From the NCBI GenBank assembly GCA_004556755.1, contig SFFW01000004.1, positions 1 through 64,000 of the forward strand: a stretch of DNA of 64,000 bases. Reading direction: 5' to 3'. This stretch comes from Clostridiales bacterium. GTDB lineage: Bacteria; Bacillota; Clostridia; Oscillospirales; Oscillospiraceae. The position numbers were made by a program, and so were the translations under genes. The notes beneath the pieces were generated by a model, which saw only the letters and a program-made list of their open reading frames with translations, did no database searches and was not told the origin of the DNA. How positions within the stretch are numbered: position 1 is the stretch's first letter; each line of letters opens with the position of its first letter. Of this stretch, positions 57,352 through 64,000 are shown piece after piece.

Positions 57352-60018
57352 ATGAAGCTGCTTGAGAAAAAGAAAAAAGAGGACGCTGCGGAGACGGAGG
57401 AGGGCACATCTCCCGCCGTCACGGAGAAAAAGCCGAAAAGCAAAAAGCGCAGAGTGCTTTGCGTCTGCGGTGCGGTCGTGCTTCTTCTTGCGGCGATAAA
57501 GATCGTGCCGAGCTTCTTCGGCGGCGTGTCGGATGCCGACTTTGCCGACGGCGGTGCGAGCAAGACGCTCCCCGTGCCTGAGGGCGACCCCTCCGGGCAG
57601 ACGGCGGAGGACAATATTTATATATGTATAGGCGTTATGAACTCCGCAAGCTACCGCTCCGAAACGACGGGAAGCACGGCGGCAAGCGTCGGCTTTATAG
57701 ACTACAACCAGCAGATCTACGGTCAGCGTGTCGTCACCGAGGACAGCGTTTTTAACGAGACGATAAGCACCAGCGCACTGGTGAAGGTCGGCGAGCAGAA
57801 GTATTTTAAGGACGGCGCCATCCTCATGCGCAAGGCGGACTCCGTAAGCGGAACGACGGCTCAGTGGAGCAAGGACATCTACGCCATCTCCGACGAGGAT
57901 TACAGCCACGCCTACGGTCAGCTTCCACGCAACCTCACGAACTACGTCGTGAGCGACGAGACGGTGTGCAAGCCCGAAATGCAGAAGGACGCCGACGGAA
58001 ACTTCGTCATCAGCTTCGACCTTGAGCCGGAGGGCGCAAGCGCATACTACAAGCGTCAGATCTACACCTACAGCGGCGCATCGCAGATGCCCGTGTTTAC
58101 CGAGGTCCACATGGTGTGGACGATAGATTCACAGTGGCGCCTGCTCAAGATGGAGACCGTCGAGACCTATGAGGTCACGATGTCGGGTCTCGGCAGCATG
58201 GGCTGCACCAGCAATATCACGGAGCTGTTCTCCGATTTCGGTAACGTCACCGACGATCAGAAGGAGTTCCAAAAGTATCTTGAGACCGAGTACGACCCCG
58301 ACAAGCTCTCAAAGCTCAGCCGTGACGATGCGCTCCAGGAGGAGCTTTTGGGCATCTTCGAGCGCAACCCGAACCTGAACGTCACCGTCACCGCAGGCGG
58401 AAAGCAGTACGTTCTCAAGGCGCACCTTGACATTGCGAACATGAGCTTCAAGGTCAAAGGCGAGGTCGAGGGACTTGACGTGTACGGAGTGTACAGCGGC
58501 GGAAAGCTGTACCTGCGTGTGGAAAATCAGAAGATAGTCCTTAAAGCCGACGACACCATCGACGCATTCGGCAAGGTCATGGGCGGACTCGGTATGAAGG
58601 TCCCGGACATTTCGCTTGAAGGCTCCGCCGTGCAGTCGATCGTAAACGGCATGGACGTGAAAACCACCTCCAAGGGCAAGACCATAAGCTTTAACGACAG
58701 CATGCTTTCGGGTGCGATCAAAATAACGGGCAAGGAAAAGCCGAAGCTCAAGAGCGCCGACCTTCGGGTGAACGTGGGCGGCACCTCCGTCGGCATATAT
58801 GCGACCCCGGCAAAGAGCTTTAACAGCGAGTCACTGTCCGGCTACACCGACCTTACGGGTGCGCTCACGCTCGTAAGCCCCATCATGGAGAACGTAAGCT
58901 CCGGCGGCTGCACCGCCGACGTGACGGTCTCCGGCAGCGGAATAAGTCTCTCCGGCAGACTGCGTGTGGCTTACCCCGGCAGCGAGCTTAGAGCGATCTT
59001 CGACACGAGCGTTGACGGCGTTGCGGTCAGAGTGACGCTTGTCGGCGACACTGTGTACGCCGAGGCGGGCAACATCCGCATCAGCGGAAGGCTCGATCAG
59101 CTCAAGGATCTGGTCGGCTTTATAACGGAAATGAGCGGCGGCAGTGCCTCGAGCGGCAGCAATGCCGGCGCTGCGATAGAGAGCTTCTTCGGCGACCTGA
59201 GCGTCAAGAAGGCGATAAACTCCGTGAGCGGACTTTCGTGGTACGACAATGCGCTCCATGCGAGCGTGAACCTCGGCGGAGGAGTGGTCGTGAATGCGGC
59301 GCTCGGCAGCGGCAGCGTGAGCCTTGAAATGTCGGGTATGCGCATTAACATGACCCTCGTGTCAAACGGCGCACCGAGCATCTCGGCGCCTACCGGCAGC
59401 TTCGTTACCCTGTCGCAGCTTGCACAGTACAAGGACACCCTCCTGCGCTATGCGGGCGCAAAGGGCATGGAGATGGCGGCGGATGTGACCGTGAACGGAG
59501 TTGCGATCCATGCCGACATGATATTTGACTTCGGCAGCCCCATGGCGGTGAAGGCAAGCTCCAAGCTGCTGGGAACGCAGCTCAACGTAACGCTTTATAA
59601 CGGCACCGTGTATATCGACTACGGTGCGATAAGAGTAAGGGCTGACGAGAGCAATCTGCGTCAGGCGATGGAGACGGCGCTGAAGCTCGTACCGGGTCTC
59701 GGCAGCGGTACGCTTGCGAAGACCGTCGGCGCATATGTGGAATTCTTCGACAATCTGTCGCTTGCAAGGGTCGTGGGGGCGATCTCCGAATTCTACTTTG
59801 CGGACGGACAGCTCCACATCACGGCGAGCATTGCGGACGATCCTCTGTACCTGAGTCTCACGCCGACGGCGGTGTACGCATCGACGACGGTTTCGGGTAC
59901 TGCGGTGAGTGCGGTGCTGACGCCGGGGGCGGCGCTCAAGGAGGCGTCGGTGCTTGCGCCGAGCGGCTACTACATGAGCGTTGACGAGCTTTTGGCGGCG
60001 GGAGCGATATTCCGCTGA
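57352..60018 (+). CDS. Large anchored protein with repeated beta modules
   Basis: An 888-residue protein. The cytoplasmic start is Lys/Glu-rich (LLEKKKKEDAAETEEG); one helix (RVLCVCGAVVLLLAAIKIV) crosses the membrane; the rest is outside. The last ~500 residues contain three similar modules, each with a strand plus hydrophobic helix: LYLRVENQKIVLKADDTIDA, VYAEAGNIRISGRLDQLKDL and VYIDYGAIRVRADESNLRQA. The fold looks like a beta-rich lipid- or ligand-binding type. No known family is recognised. GAGG precedes the ATG. A TATAAT lies at 57272. Confidence 0.7.
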   Translation: MKLLEKKKKEDAAETEEGTSPAVTEKKPKSKKRRVLCVCGAVVLLLAAIKIVPSFFGGVSDADFADGGASKTLPVPEGDPSGQTAEDNIYICIGVMNSASYRSETTGSTAASVGFIDYNQQIYGQRVVTEDSVFNETISTSALVKVGEQKYFKDGAILMRKADSVSGTTAQWSKDIYAISDEDYSHAYGQLPRNLTNYVVSDETVCKPEMQKDADGNFVISFDLEPEGASAYYKRQIYTYSGASQMPVFTEVHMVWTIDSQWRLLKMETVETYEVTMSGLGSMGCTSNITELFSDFGNVTDDQKEFQKYLETEYDPDKLSKLSRDDALQEELLGIFERNPNLNVTVTAGGKQYVLKAHLDIANMSFKVKGEVEGLDVYGVYSGGKLYLRVENQKIVLKADDTIDAFGKVMGGLGMKVPDISLEGSAVQSIVNGMDVKTTSKGKTISFNDSMLSGAIKITGKEKPKLKSADLRVNVGGTSVGIYATPAKSFNSESLSGYTDLTGALTLVSPIMENVSSGGCTADVTVSGSGISLSGRLRVAYPGSELRAIFDTSVDGVAVRVTLVGDTVYAEAGNIRISGRLDQLKDLVGFITEMSGGSASSGSNAGAAIESFFGDLSVKKAINSVSGLSWYDNALHASVNLGGGVVVNAALGSGSVSLEMSGMRINMTLVSNGAPSISAPTGSFVTLSQLAQYKDTLLRYAGAKGMEMAADVTVNGVAIHADMIFDFGSPMAVKASSKLLGTQLNVTLYNGTVYIDYGAIRVRADESNLRQAMETALKLVPGLGSGTLAKTVGAYVEFFDNLSLARVVGAISEFYFADGQLHITASIADDPLYLSLTPTAVYASTTVSGTAVSAVLTPGAALKEASVLAPSGYYMSVDELLAAGAIFR

Positions 60019-60129
60019 GAAGCTGGAAATAGCGTGACCGAAAATCGGTCACGCTATTTTCATGTTGCAAATTCAAATGAAGAGTGAAAAAGTAAAATCG
60101 GCAAGTACCGCAAGGTACTTGCCGATTTT

Positions 60130-60204
60130 TGGAGGCGTCACCCGGATTTGAACCGGGGAATCGCGGATTTGCAGTCCGCTGCCTTACCACTTGGCTATGA
60201 CGCC
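60130..60204 (-). tRNA. tRNA-Cys (GCA)
   Basis: Cloverleaf on the minus strand: acceptor GGCGTCA pairs with TGACGCC, anticodon loop CTGCAAA gives GCA, T loop GTTCAAATC, and CCA is encoded (complement of 60130-60132). Confidence 0.95.
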
Positions 60205-60241
60205 ATATTAGTTTGCAGGCCGTTAAGCCTGCAAACTTTTT

Positions 60242-60317
60242 TGGAGCGGGCAACGAGACTCGAACTCGCTACCTCCACCTTGGCAAGGTGGCGCTCTACC
60301 GGATGAGCTATGCCCGC
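60242..60317 (-). tRNA. tRNA-Gly (GCC)
   Basis: Acceptor GCGGGCA pairs with TGCCCGC, anticodon loop TTGCCAA gives GCC, T loop GTTCGAGTC, encoded CCA. Confidence 0.95.
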
Positions 60318-60351
60318 AAATGGTGCCTCCGGTCGAGAGGCTTATACATGA

Positions 60352-60428
60352 TGGTGGGAACAATTGGACTCGAACCAATGACCCCCTGCTTGTAAGGCAG
60401 GTGCTCTAACCAGCTGAGCTATGCTCCC
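60352..60428 (-). tRNA. tRNA-Val (TAC)
   Basis: Acceptor GGGAGCA pairs with TGTTCCC (one G-T), anticodon loop CTTACAA gives TAC, T loop GTTCGAGTC, encoded CCA. It is the first of three tRNAs on this strand. Confidence 0.95.
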
Positions 60429-60478
60429 TCGCTTAGCGGCTTGTTTATTATACTAAACGCATCATAAATTGTCAACCT

Positions 60479-61366
60479 TTAATTTTCATTTTCTTCGGAT
60501 TTAATAAGCAGCGCTTTAATATCCTCCGCATCGAAACGATAAACGCTGTCGCAGAACTGGCAGCTCATCTCGACGGGCTCACCCGACTCCGCCATATCCC
60601 GAAGCTCGTCCTCACCGACGCTAATGAGCGCCGCCTCAACACGCTCACGGCTGCAATAGCACTTATACTCTATCGACTCCTCGCCGACGAGGTGGTACTC
60701 CATGCCCTGCAGGACCTGACGGAAAACCTCCTCCTCGCCGTCCTCGGACAGAACGGTGGTGAGCTGGTCCATCATGAAAATGTTGTTTTCGAGGACGTCG
60801 ATATACTCCTCCGGCGCACCGGGCATCAGCTCCACGATAAAGCCGCCGGCCGCCTTGACGCTGAGGTCGGTGTCGATCAGAACACCGAGAGCGCAGGCGG
60901 AGGGGATCTGCTCGCTTTCGAGCATATACGCCGCCAGATCCTCGGCAATTTCGCCGGAAACGAGACGCACGGAGCCGATGTACGGCTCACGCAGACCGAG
61001 GTCACGGCTGACGGTAAAGTACCCGTCACGACCGACGGCGCCGCCGACGTCGAGCTTGCCGTCGGCTCTCAGGGGAAGATCGACGGTGGGGTCCGTCACA
61101 TAGCCTCTCACGCAGCCGGACGAGTCGGACACGGCGATGACGCTGCCGATCCTGCCGCCGCCGTTTATGCGGACGGTGAGGGAAGCGTCCTCCTCCTTCA
61201 TCATGTTGCCGAGCAGGGAGGCGGCGCACAGGCTGCGGCCGAGAGCCGCAGCAGCGGTGGGAGTGCAGTGATGTATCTCCTTCGCTCTCTGCACGGTATC
61301 CTTGGCGCTGACGAGCGACATCTTGACAAAGCCGTCGGCAGCGGTTGCCCTTAGTATTCTGTCCAT
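60479..61366 (-). CDS. hslO: Redox-regulated chaperone Hsp33
   Basis: A 295-residue chaperone. The N-terminal core is MDRILRATAADGFVKMS. The C-terminal redox switch has the two Cys pairs KCYCSRERV and MSCQFCDSVY, which bind zinc when reduced and form disulfides under oxidative stress to expose the chaperone surface. I chose the ATG at 61364-61366 with GGAG upstream. It starts one base after the methyltransferase stop. Confidence 0.93.
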   Translation of the reverse strand: MDRILRATAADGFVKMSLVSAKDTVQRAKEIHHCTPTAAAALGRSLCAASLLGNMMKEEDASLTVRINGGGRIGSVIAVSDSSGCVRGYVTDPTVDLPLRADGKLDVGGAVGRDGYFTVSRDLGLREPYIGSVRLVSGEIAEDLAAYMLESEQIPSACALGVLIDTDLSVKAAGGFIVELMPGAPEEYIDVLENNIFMMDQLTTVLSEDGEEEVFRQVLQGMEYHLVGEESIEYKCYCSRERVEAALISVGEDELRDMAESGEPVEMSCQFCDSVYRFDAEDIKALLIKSEENEN

Positions 61367-61367
61367 T

Positions 61368-62099
61368 TTAAACTCCGTTTCTTTTTGCCGTGATAAACAG
61401 CCTGCCGCCGTCCGACTGCGGACAGTCGCAGCAAAGGCGAACGTTTTCAAAGCCTGCGATCTCAAGCAGCTCCGCAAGGCGCTCCGGCGAGTGGGCGTAT
61501 TCGATATGCTCCTCGCTGTCTCTGCGCCAGAGACTGCCTGACTTCGAGAAAATGTCCATGCCGTAGCATATCGCATTTTCCTCCGTGTCAAATTCGGCAC
61601 GCCACAGGCAGAGCATATCCTCCGTTTCGTCGACGGAAACGCTGCCGTCAACGGACCTGAACCACTCCGGCGTTTTGATGTCGAAGATCAGAAGTCCGCC
61701 GGGCCGCACGAAAAGGTGCAGCCTGTGAAAAACCTCCGGCAGCTCGGACTCCGGGATATAGTTCATGCCGTCGAGCGAGCAGACGGCGGCATCGACCGTT
61801 CCGTACAGATCGAGAGCCGACGCATCCTGACACAGAAACAGCGGCGGTACCGACACCTCGGCGGCTTTGGAAGCCGCCTGCATGAGCATATCGGGTGATG
61901 CATCCGCCGCGATCATTTCATATCCCCGCTCTGCGAGGAGCCAAGTGAGCGTACCCGTGCCGCAGCACAGGTCGAGCAGGATCTTAAACTCTCCGCCGTC
62001 GGCGGAAAACTCCTTCTCGTAGAAATCGACAAACGCCTCGTAGGGAATATCGAGCGTCAGCCTGTCGTACCAAAAGGCAAGTGGACCGTAGGCGTTCAT
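61368..62099 (-). CDS. Class I SAM-dependent methyltransferase
   Basis: A 243-residue methyltransferase. LLDLCCGTGTLTWLLAERG is motif I, AADASPDML is motif II and AVCSLDGMNYIP is the region after motif III. AYGPLAFWYDRLTLD is typical of the YqeM-like group. The substrate is unknown. It overlaps the YerC-like gene by four bases (ATGA). Confidence 0.85.
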   Translation of the reverse strand: MNAYGPLAFWYDRLTLDIPYEAFVDFYEKEFSADGGEFKILLDLCCGTGTLTWLLAERGYEMIAADASPDMLMQAASKAAEVSVPPLFLCQDASALDLYGTVDAAVCSLDGMNYIPESELPEVFHRLHLFVRPGGLLIFDIKTPEWFRSVDGSVSVDETEDMLCLWRAEFDTEENAICYGMDIFSKSGSLWRRDSEEHIEYAHSPERLAELLEIAGFENVRLCCDCPQSDGGRLFITAKRNGV

Positions 62100-62392
62100 T
62101 CCCCGGCGTTCTCCAAGCGGTCGAATACGACCTCGTAGCCGTCCTTACCGTACTTGAGAGAACGGTTGACACGGCTTATCGTTGCGCTGGAAGCGCCGGT
62201 CTCGGCAAGAATGTCGTTGTACTTCATGTCCTTGCTGAGGCAGACGGCGACCTGATAGCGCTGCTCCATAGCCTGTATTTCGGTGACGGTGCAGAGATCG
62301 TCAAAAAAGTCCATACATTCCTCGACGCTGCGAAGCGTGAGTATAGCCTTGTACATATCGGTGTTGCGAGGCTTTCTGCTTTGCTTGTTCAT
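62096..62392 (-). CDS. YerC/YecD-family TrpR-like regulator
   Basis: A 98-residue DNA-binding protein of the TrpR/YerC type. EIQAMEQRYQVAVCLSKDM and YNDILAETGASSATISRVNRSL make the HTH. Members control trp-like or other genes; the target here is unknown. GGAGGACC precedes the ATG. A perfect TTGATG-N8-CATCAA palindrome upstream could be its own operator. The methyltransferase and hslO follow in the same direction. Confidence 0.88.
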   Translation of the reverse strand: MNKQSRKPRNTDMYKAILTLRSVEECMDFFDDLCTVTEIQAMEQRYQVAVCLSKDMKYNDILAETGASSATISRVNRSLKYGKDGYEVVFDRLENAGE

Positions 62393-62434
62393 TGGTAAGG
62401 TCCTCCGTTTAAACGTTTCACTTCAACGCTTTAG

Positions 62435-62454
62435 TTGATGATATAATACATCAA
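62435..62454. promoter_or_regulatory. Candidate operator (TTGATG-N8-CATCAA)
   Basis: A perfect 6-bp palindrome around an A/T core, 43 nt upstream of the YerC-like ATG. It may be bound by the regulator itself. Confidence 0.4.
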
Positions 62455-62471
62455 TTCTTTTTAAATGTAAA

Positions 62472-62511
62472 GCGTTATCGTGTAAAGAAAGCGATAATGC
62501 ACACGATGTGC
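62472..62511 (+). other. Inverted repeats between the divergent yerC and nfeD genes
   Basis: GCGTTATCG (62472-62480) pairs with CGATAATGC (62492-62500, one G-T), and GCACA-CGA-TGTGC (62499-62511) is a second small stem. Their role is unknown. Confidence 0.35.
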
Positions 62512-62551
62512 GTCAATTTGCCCCGTATGACGCTGCACCGCAAGTTTCCTG

Positions 62552-62580
62552 TTGAAAAATTGACGAGTGTATAGTAGAAT
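62552..62580 (+). promoter_or_regulatory. nfeD-SPFH promoter
   Basis: TTGAAA at 62552-62557, 17-nt spacer, TAGAAT at 62575-62580, 24 nt before the ATG. Confidence 0.65.
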
Positions 62581-62604
62581 AAAATCAAACAGGAGGTAGA
62601 GCAT

Positions 62605-63057
62605 ATGAGTATGTCAGTTATATGGCTCGTCGCCATCGTCGTGTTTGCGGCATTTGAGGCGACCACCGTGGGGCTTACGTCGATCTGGTTTGCTCTCGGT
62701 GCGCTTGCGGCGCTTATCGCAGAACTTCTGGGTGCGGCGCTGTGGCTTCAGATCACGCTGTTTCTCGTCGTTTCGGCGCTCACGCTGTACTTTACGAGAC
62801 CTCTCGTTAAAAAGTACGTCAACGGAAAGGTCCAGCCCACGAATGCCGATGCACTCATCGGCAAGGAGTGCAAGGTCATCGAGAACATAGACAACCTAAA
62901 CGGCACCGGCGCCGTATATGTTGACGGCAAAACGTGGACCGCAAGGAGCGATGACGATGAGGTTATCGAGGTCGGGCAGACCGTCATTGCGGAGCGTATA
63001 GAGGGCGTTAAGCTTATCGTAGCAAAGGCCGCCGAGACTGCGGCTCTTAATAATTAA
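62605..63057 (+). CDS. NfeD-family membrane protein
   Basis: A 150-residue protein with three N-terminal helices (IWLVAIVVFAAFEATTVGL, WFALGALAALIAELLGAAL, LQITLFLVVSALTLYF) and a C-terminal OB-fold (ALIGKECKVIENID, GAVYVDGKTWTARS). NfeD proteins pair with SPFH/stomatin-type proteins in membrane microdomains. AGGAGGTAG precedes the ATG. The SPFH gene follows 11 bases later. Confidence 0.92.
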   Translation: MSMSVIWLVAIVVFAAFEATTVGLTSIWFALGALAALIAELLGAALWLQITLFLVVSALTLYFTRPLVKKYVNGKVQPTNADALIGKECKVIENIDNLNGTGAVYVDGKTWTARSDDDEVIEVGQTVIAERIEGVKLIVAKAAETAALNN

Positions 63058-63068
63058 GGAGGAAACTT

Positions 63069-63983
63069 ATGGACGGATTTATGAACTTTTTGGCCGACGG
63101 CGGCTGGATCGTAGTTGCGCTCATCGCTCTTGTGCTGATTGTCATTGCACGCAACATAAGAGTCGTACAGCAGAGCAGAGTTATGATCATCGAGCGTCTC
63201 GGCAAGTATCAGGCCACCTGGGGTACCGGCATCCATGTCAAGATCCCCTTCTTTGAGAAGGTCGCAAAGACCATTTCGCTCAAGGAGCAGGTCGCAGACT
63301 TCCCGCCTCAGCCCGTTATCACCAAGGATAACGTCACCATGCAGATAGATACGGTCATCTACTTCCAGATAACCGACCCGAAGCTCTATACCTACGGCAT
63401 TGAGCATCCCATGATCGCAATCGAGAACCTGTCTGCAACCACGCTGCGTAACATCATCGGCGACCTGGAGCTTGACCAGTGCCTTACCAGCCGTGACCTC
63501 ATAAACGGCAAGATGCGCAACATCCTTGACGAAGCCACCGATCCGTGGGGCATCAAGGTAAACCGTGTCGAGCTTAAGAACATCCTCCCGCCGAGAGAGA
63601 TCCAGTCTGCAATGGAAAAGCAGATGAAGGCGGAGCGTGAACGCCGTGAGGCGATTCTCCGTGCGGAAGGCGAGAAGCGTGCGGCGATCCTTGAAGCCGA
63701 AGGCGAAAAGGAATCCGCCATCCTCCGTGCAGACGCAAAGAAGCAGCAGCAGATCCTTGAGGCGGAAGGCGAAGCCGAAGCAATACTCAAGGTCCAGACC
63801 GCTACCGCAGAGGGTATCAGGCTCATAAACGAGGCCTGCCCCAGCGAGGCAGTGCTGAAGATCAAGGCGCTCGAAGCCTTTGCAGCCGCCGCAAACGGTC
63901 AGGCGACGAAGATCATCATCCCCAGCGAGATACAGGGCATTGCCGGTCTTGCGGAGGGCGTCGTCGAAGCGGTAAAGAAGTAA
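63069..63983 (+). CDS. SPFH/Band 7 (stomatin/QmcA-like) protein
   Basis: A 304-residue protein: N-terminal helix (WIVVALIALVLIVIARNI), the SPFH domain (VVQQSRVMIIERLGKYQATW, KDNVTMQIDTVIYFQITDP) and a long C-terminal helix rich in Arg/Glu/Ala (ERRREAILRAEGEKRAAIL-type repeats). Such proteins form oligomeric membrane platforms and regulate membrane proteases. AAGGAGGAAA precedes the ATG. It ends 17 bases before the window edge. Confidence 0.93.
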   Translation: MDGFMNFLADGGWIVVALIALVLIVIARNIRVVQQSRVMIIERLGKYQATWGTGIHVKIPFFEKVAKTISLKEQVADFPPQPVITKDNVTMQIDTVIYFQITDPKLYTYGIEHPMIAIENLSATTLRNIIGDLELDQCLTSRDLINGKMRNILDEATDPWGIKVNRVELKNILPPREIQSAMEKQMKAERERREAILRAEGEKRAAILEAEGEKESAILRADAKKQQQILEAEGEAEAILKVQTATAEGIRLINEACPSEAVLKIKALEAFAAAANGQATKIIIPSEIQGIAGLAEGVVEAVKK

Positions 63984-64000
63984 ACTACGGTATGACATAT

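Noticed and set aside
62605..63983. Window-end mobile element
   Set aside because: The genes are an ordinary NfeD-SPFH pair; no integrase, transposase or flanking repeat is seen.
1..64000. CRISPR array, rRNA operon or prophage
   Set aside because: No regular direct-repeat/spacer array, no rRNA-like sequence and no phage structural or integrase gene could be seen in the window.

Overview
The window is a G+C-rich (roughly 55-60%) bacterial chromosome segment with dense, short-spaced genes, strong AGGAGG-type ribosome binding sites and sigma-A-like promoters. Gene content points to a Gram-positive clostridial organism, most likely a gut Oscillospiraceae/Ruminococcaceae-type Firmicute. The evidence is: long-form HPF, rpsF-ssb-rpsR, RicT/YaaT (PSP1) next to holB, a YerC/YecD TrpR-like regulator, a DUF1292 protein, a BofC-like protein, SLH-domain and PBP1A proteins, BY-kinase/CpsB pairs, and a probable clostridial 6S RNA. 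No rRNA, CRISPR array, prophage or transposase gene is visible. There are three tRNA genes (Cys, Gly, Val) at 60.1-60.4 kb.

Layout. 0-2.4 kb: two zinc-ribbon proteins, a PAP2 phosphatase and an FHA protein. 2.4-10.8 kb: housekeeping genes (VTT-type membrane protein, MntP, an E2-like acyltransferase, L31, HflX, YigZ, GreA, a SecB-like protein, a nucleotidyltransferase, PrmA, HPF). 10.9-16.2 kb: a minus-strand cluster of an M29 aminopeptidase, a membrane protein and a TPR/LRR membrane protein, then a coiled-coil membrane protein. 16.2-17.4 kb: rpsF-ssb-rpsR. 17.7-23.4 kb: a DapB-like dehydrogenase, then a minus-strand surface locus (Wzz, CpsD kinase, CpsB phosphatase, SLH protein). 23.6-25.9 kb: M3 oligopeptidase. 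26-33.5 kb: a complete peptide ABC transporter with unusually large parts. 33.6-38.6 kb: hydrolase, amino acid permease, LysR and a purine permease. 38.9-48.6 kb: a second, plus-strand exopolysaccharide-type operon (ABC exporter, S26B-like peptidase, CpsB, Ig-like protein, two fused Wzz/BY-kinases with Tyr-rich tails, a PglF/CapD-like dehydratase, a DegT aminotransferase). 48.7-64 kb: RicT, HolB, 6S RNA, PBP1A, SpoU methylase, an XRE membrane regulator, an 888-residue anchored protein, tRNAs, Hsp33, YerC, NfeD and an SPFH protein.

Functional picture. Two tyrosine-phosphorylation modules for polysaccharide assembly lie about 16 kb apart: one split (separate Wzz and kinase), one fused and doubled. 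In the fused locus the last two genes could make a UDP-4-amino-trideoxy-sugar, while no glycosyltransferase, flippase or polymerase is present. The peptide transporter sits close to two peptidases (M3 and M29), consistent with peptide use. RNA-level control looks common: candidate ribosomal-protein leaders precede rpmE and rpsF, an attenuator-like hairpin precedes the purine permease, a hairpin separates the binding-protein gene from its permeases, and one XRE regulator appears to be translated from a leaderless mRNA.
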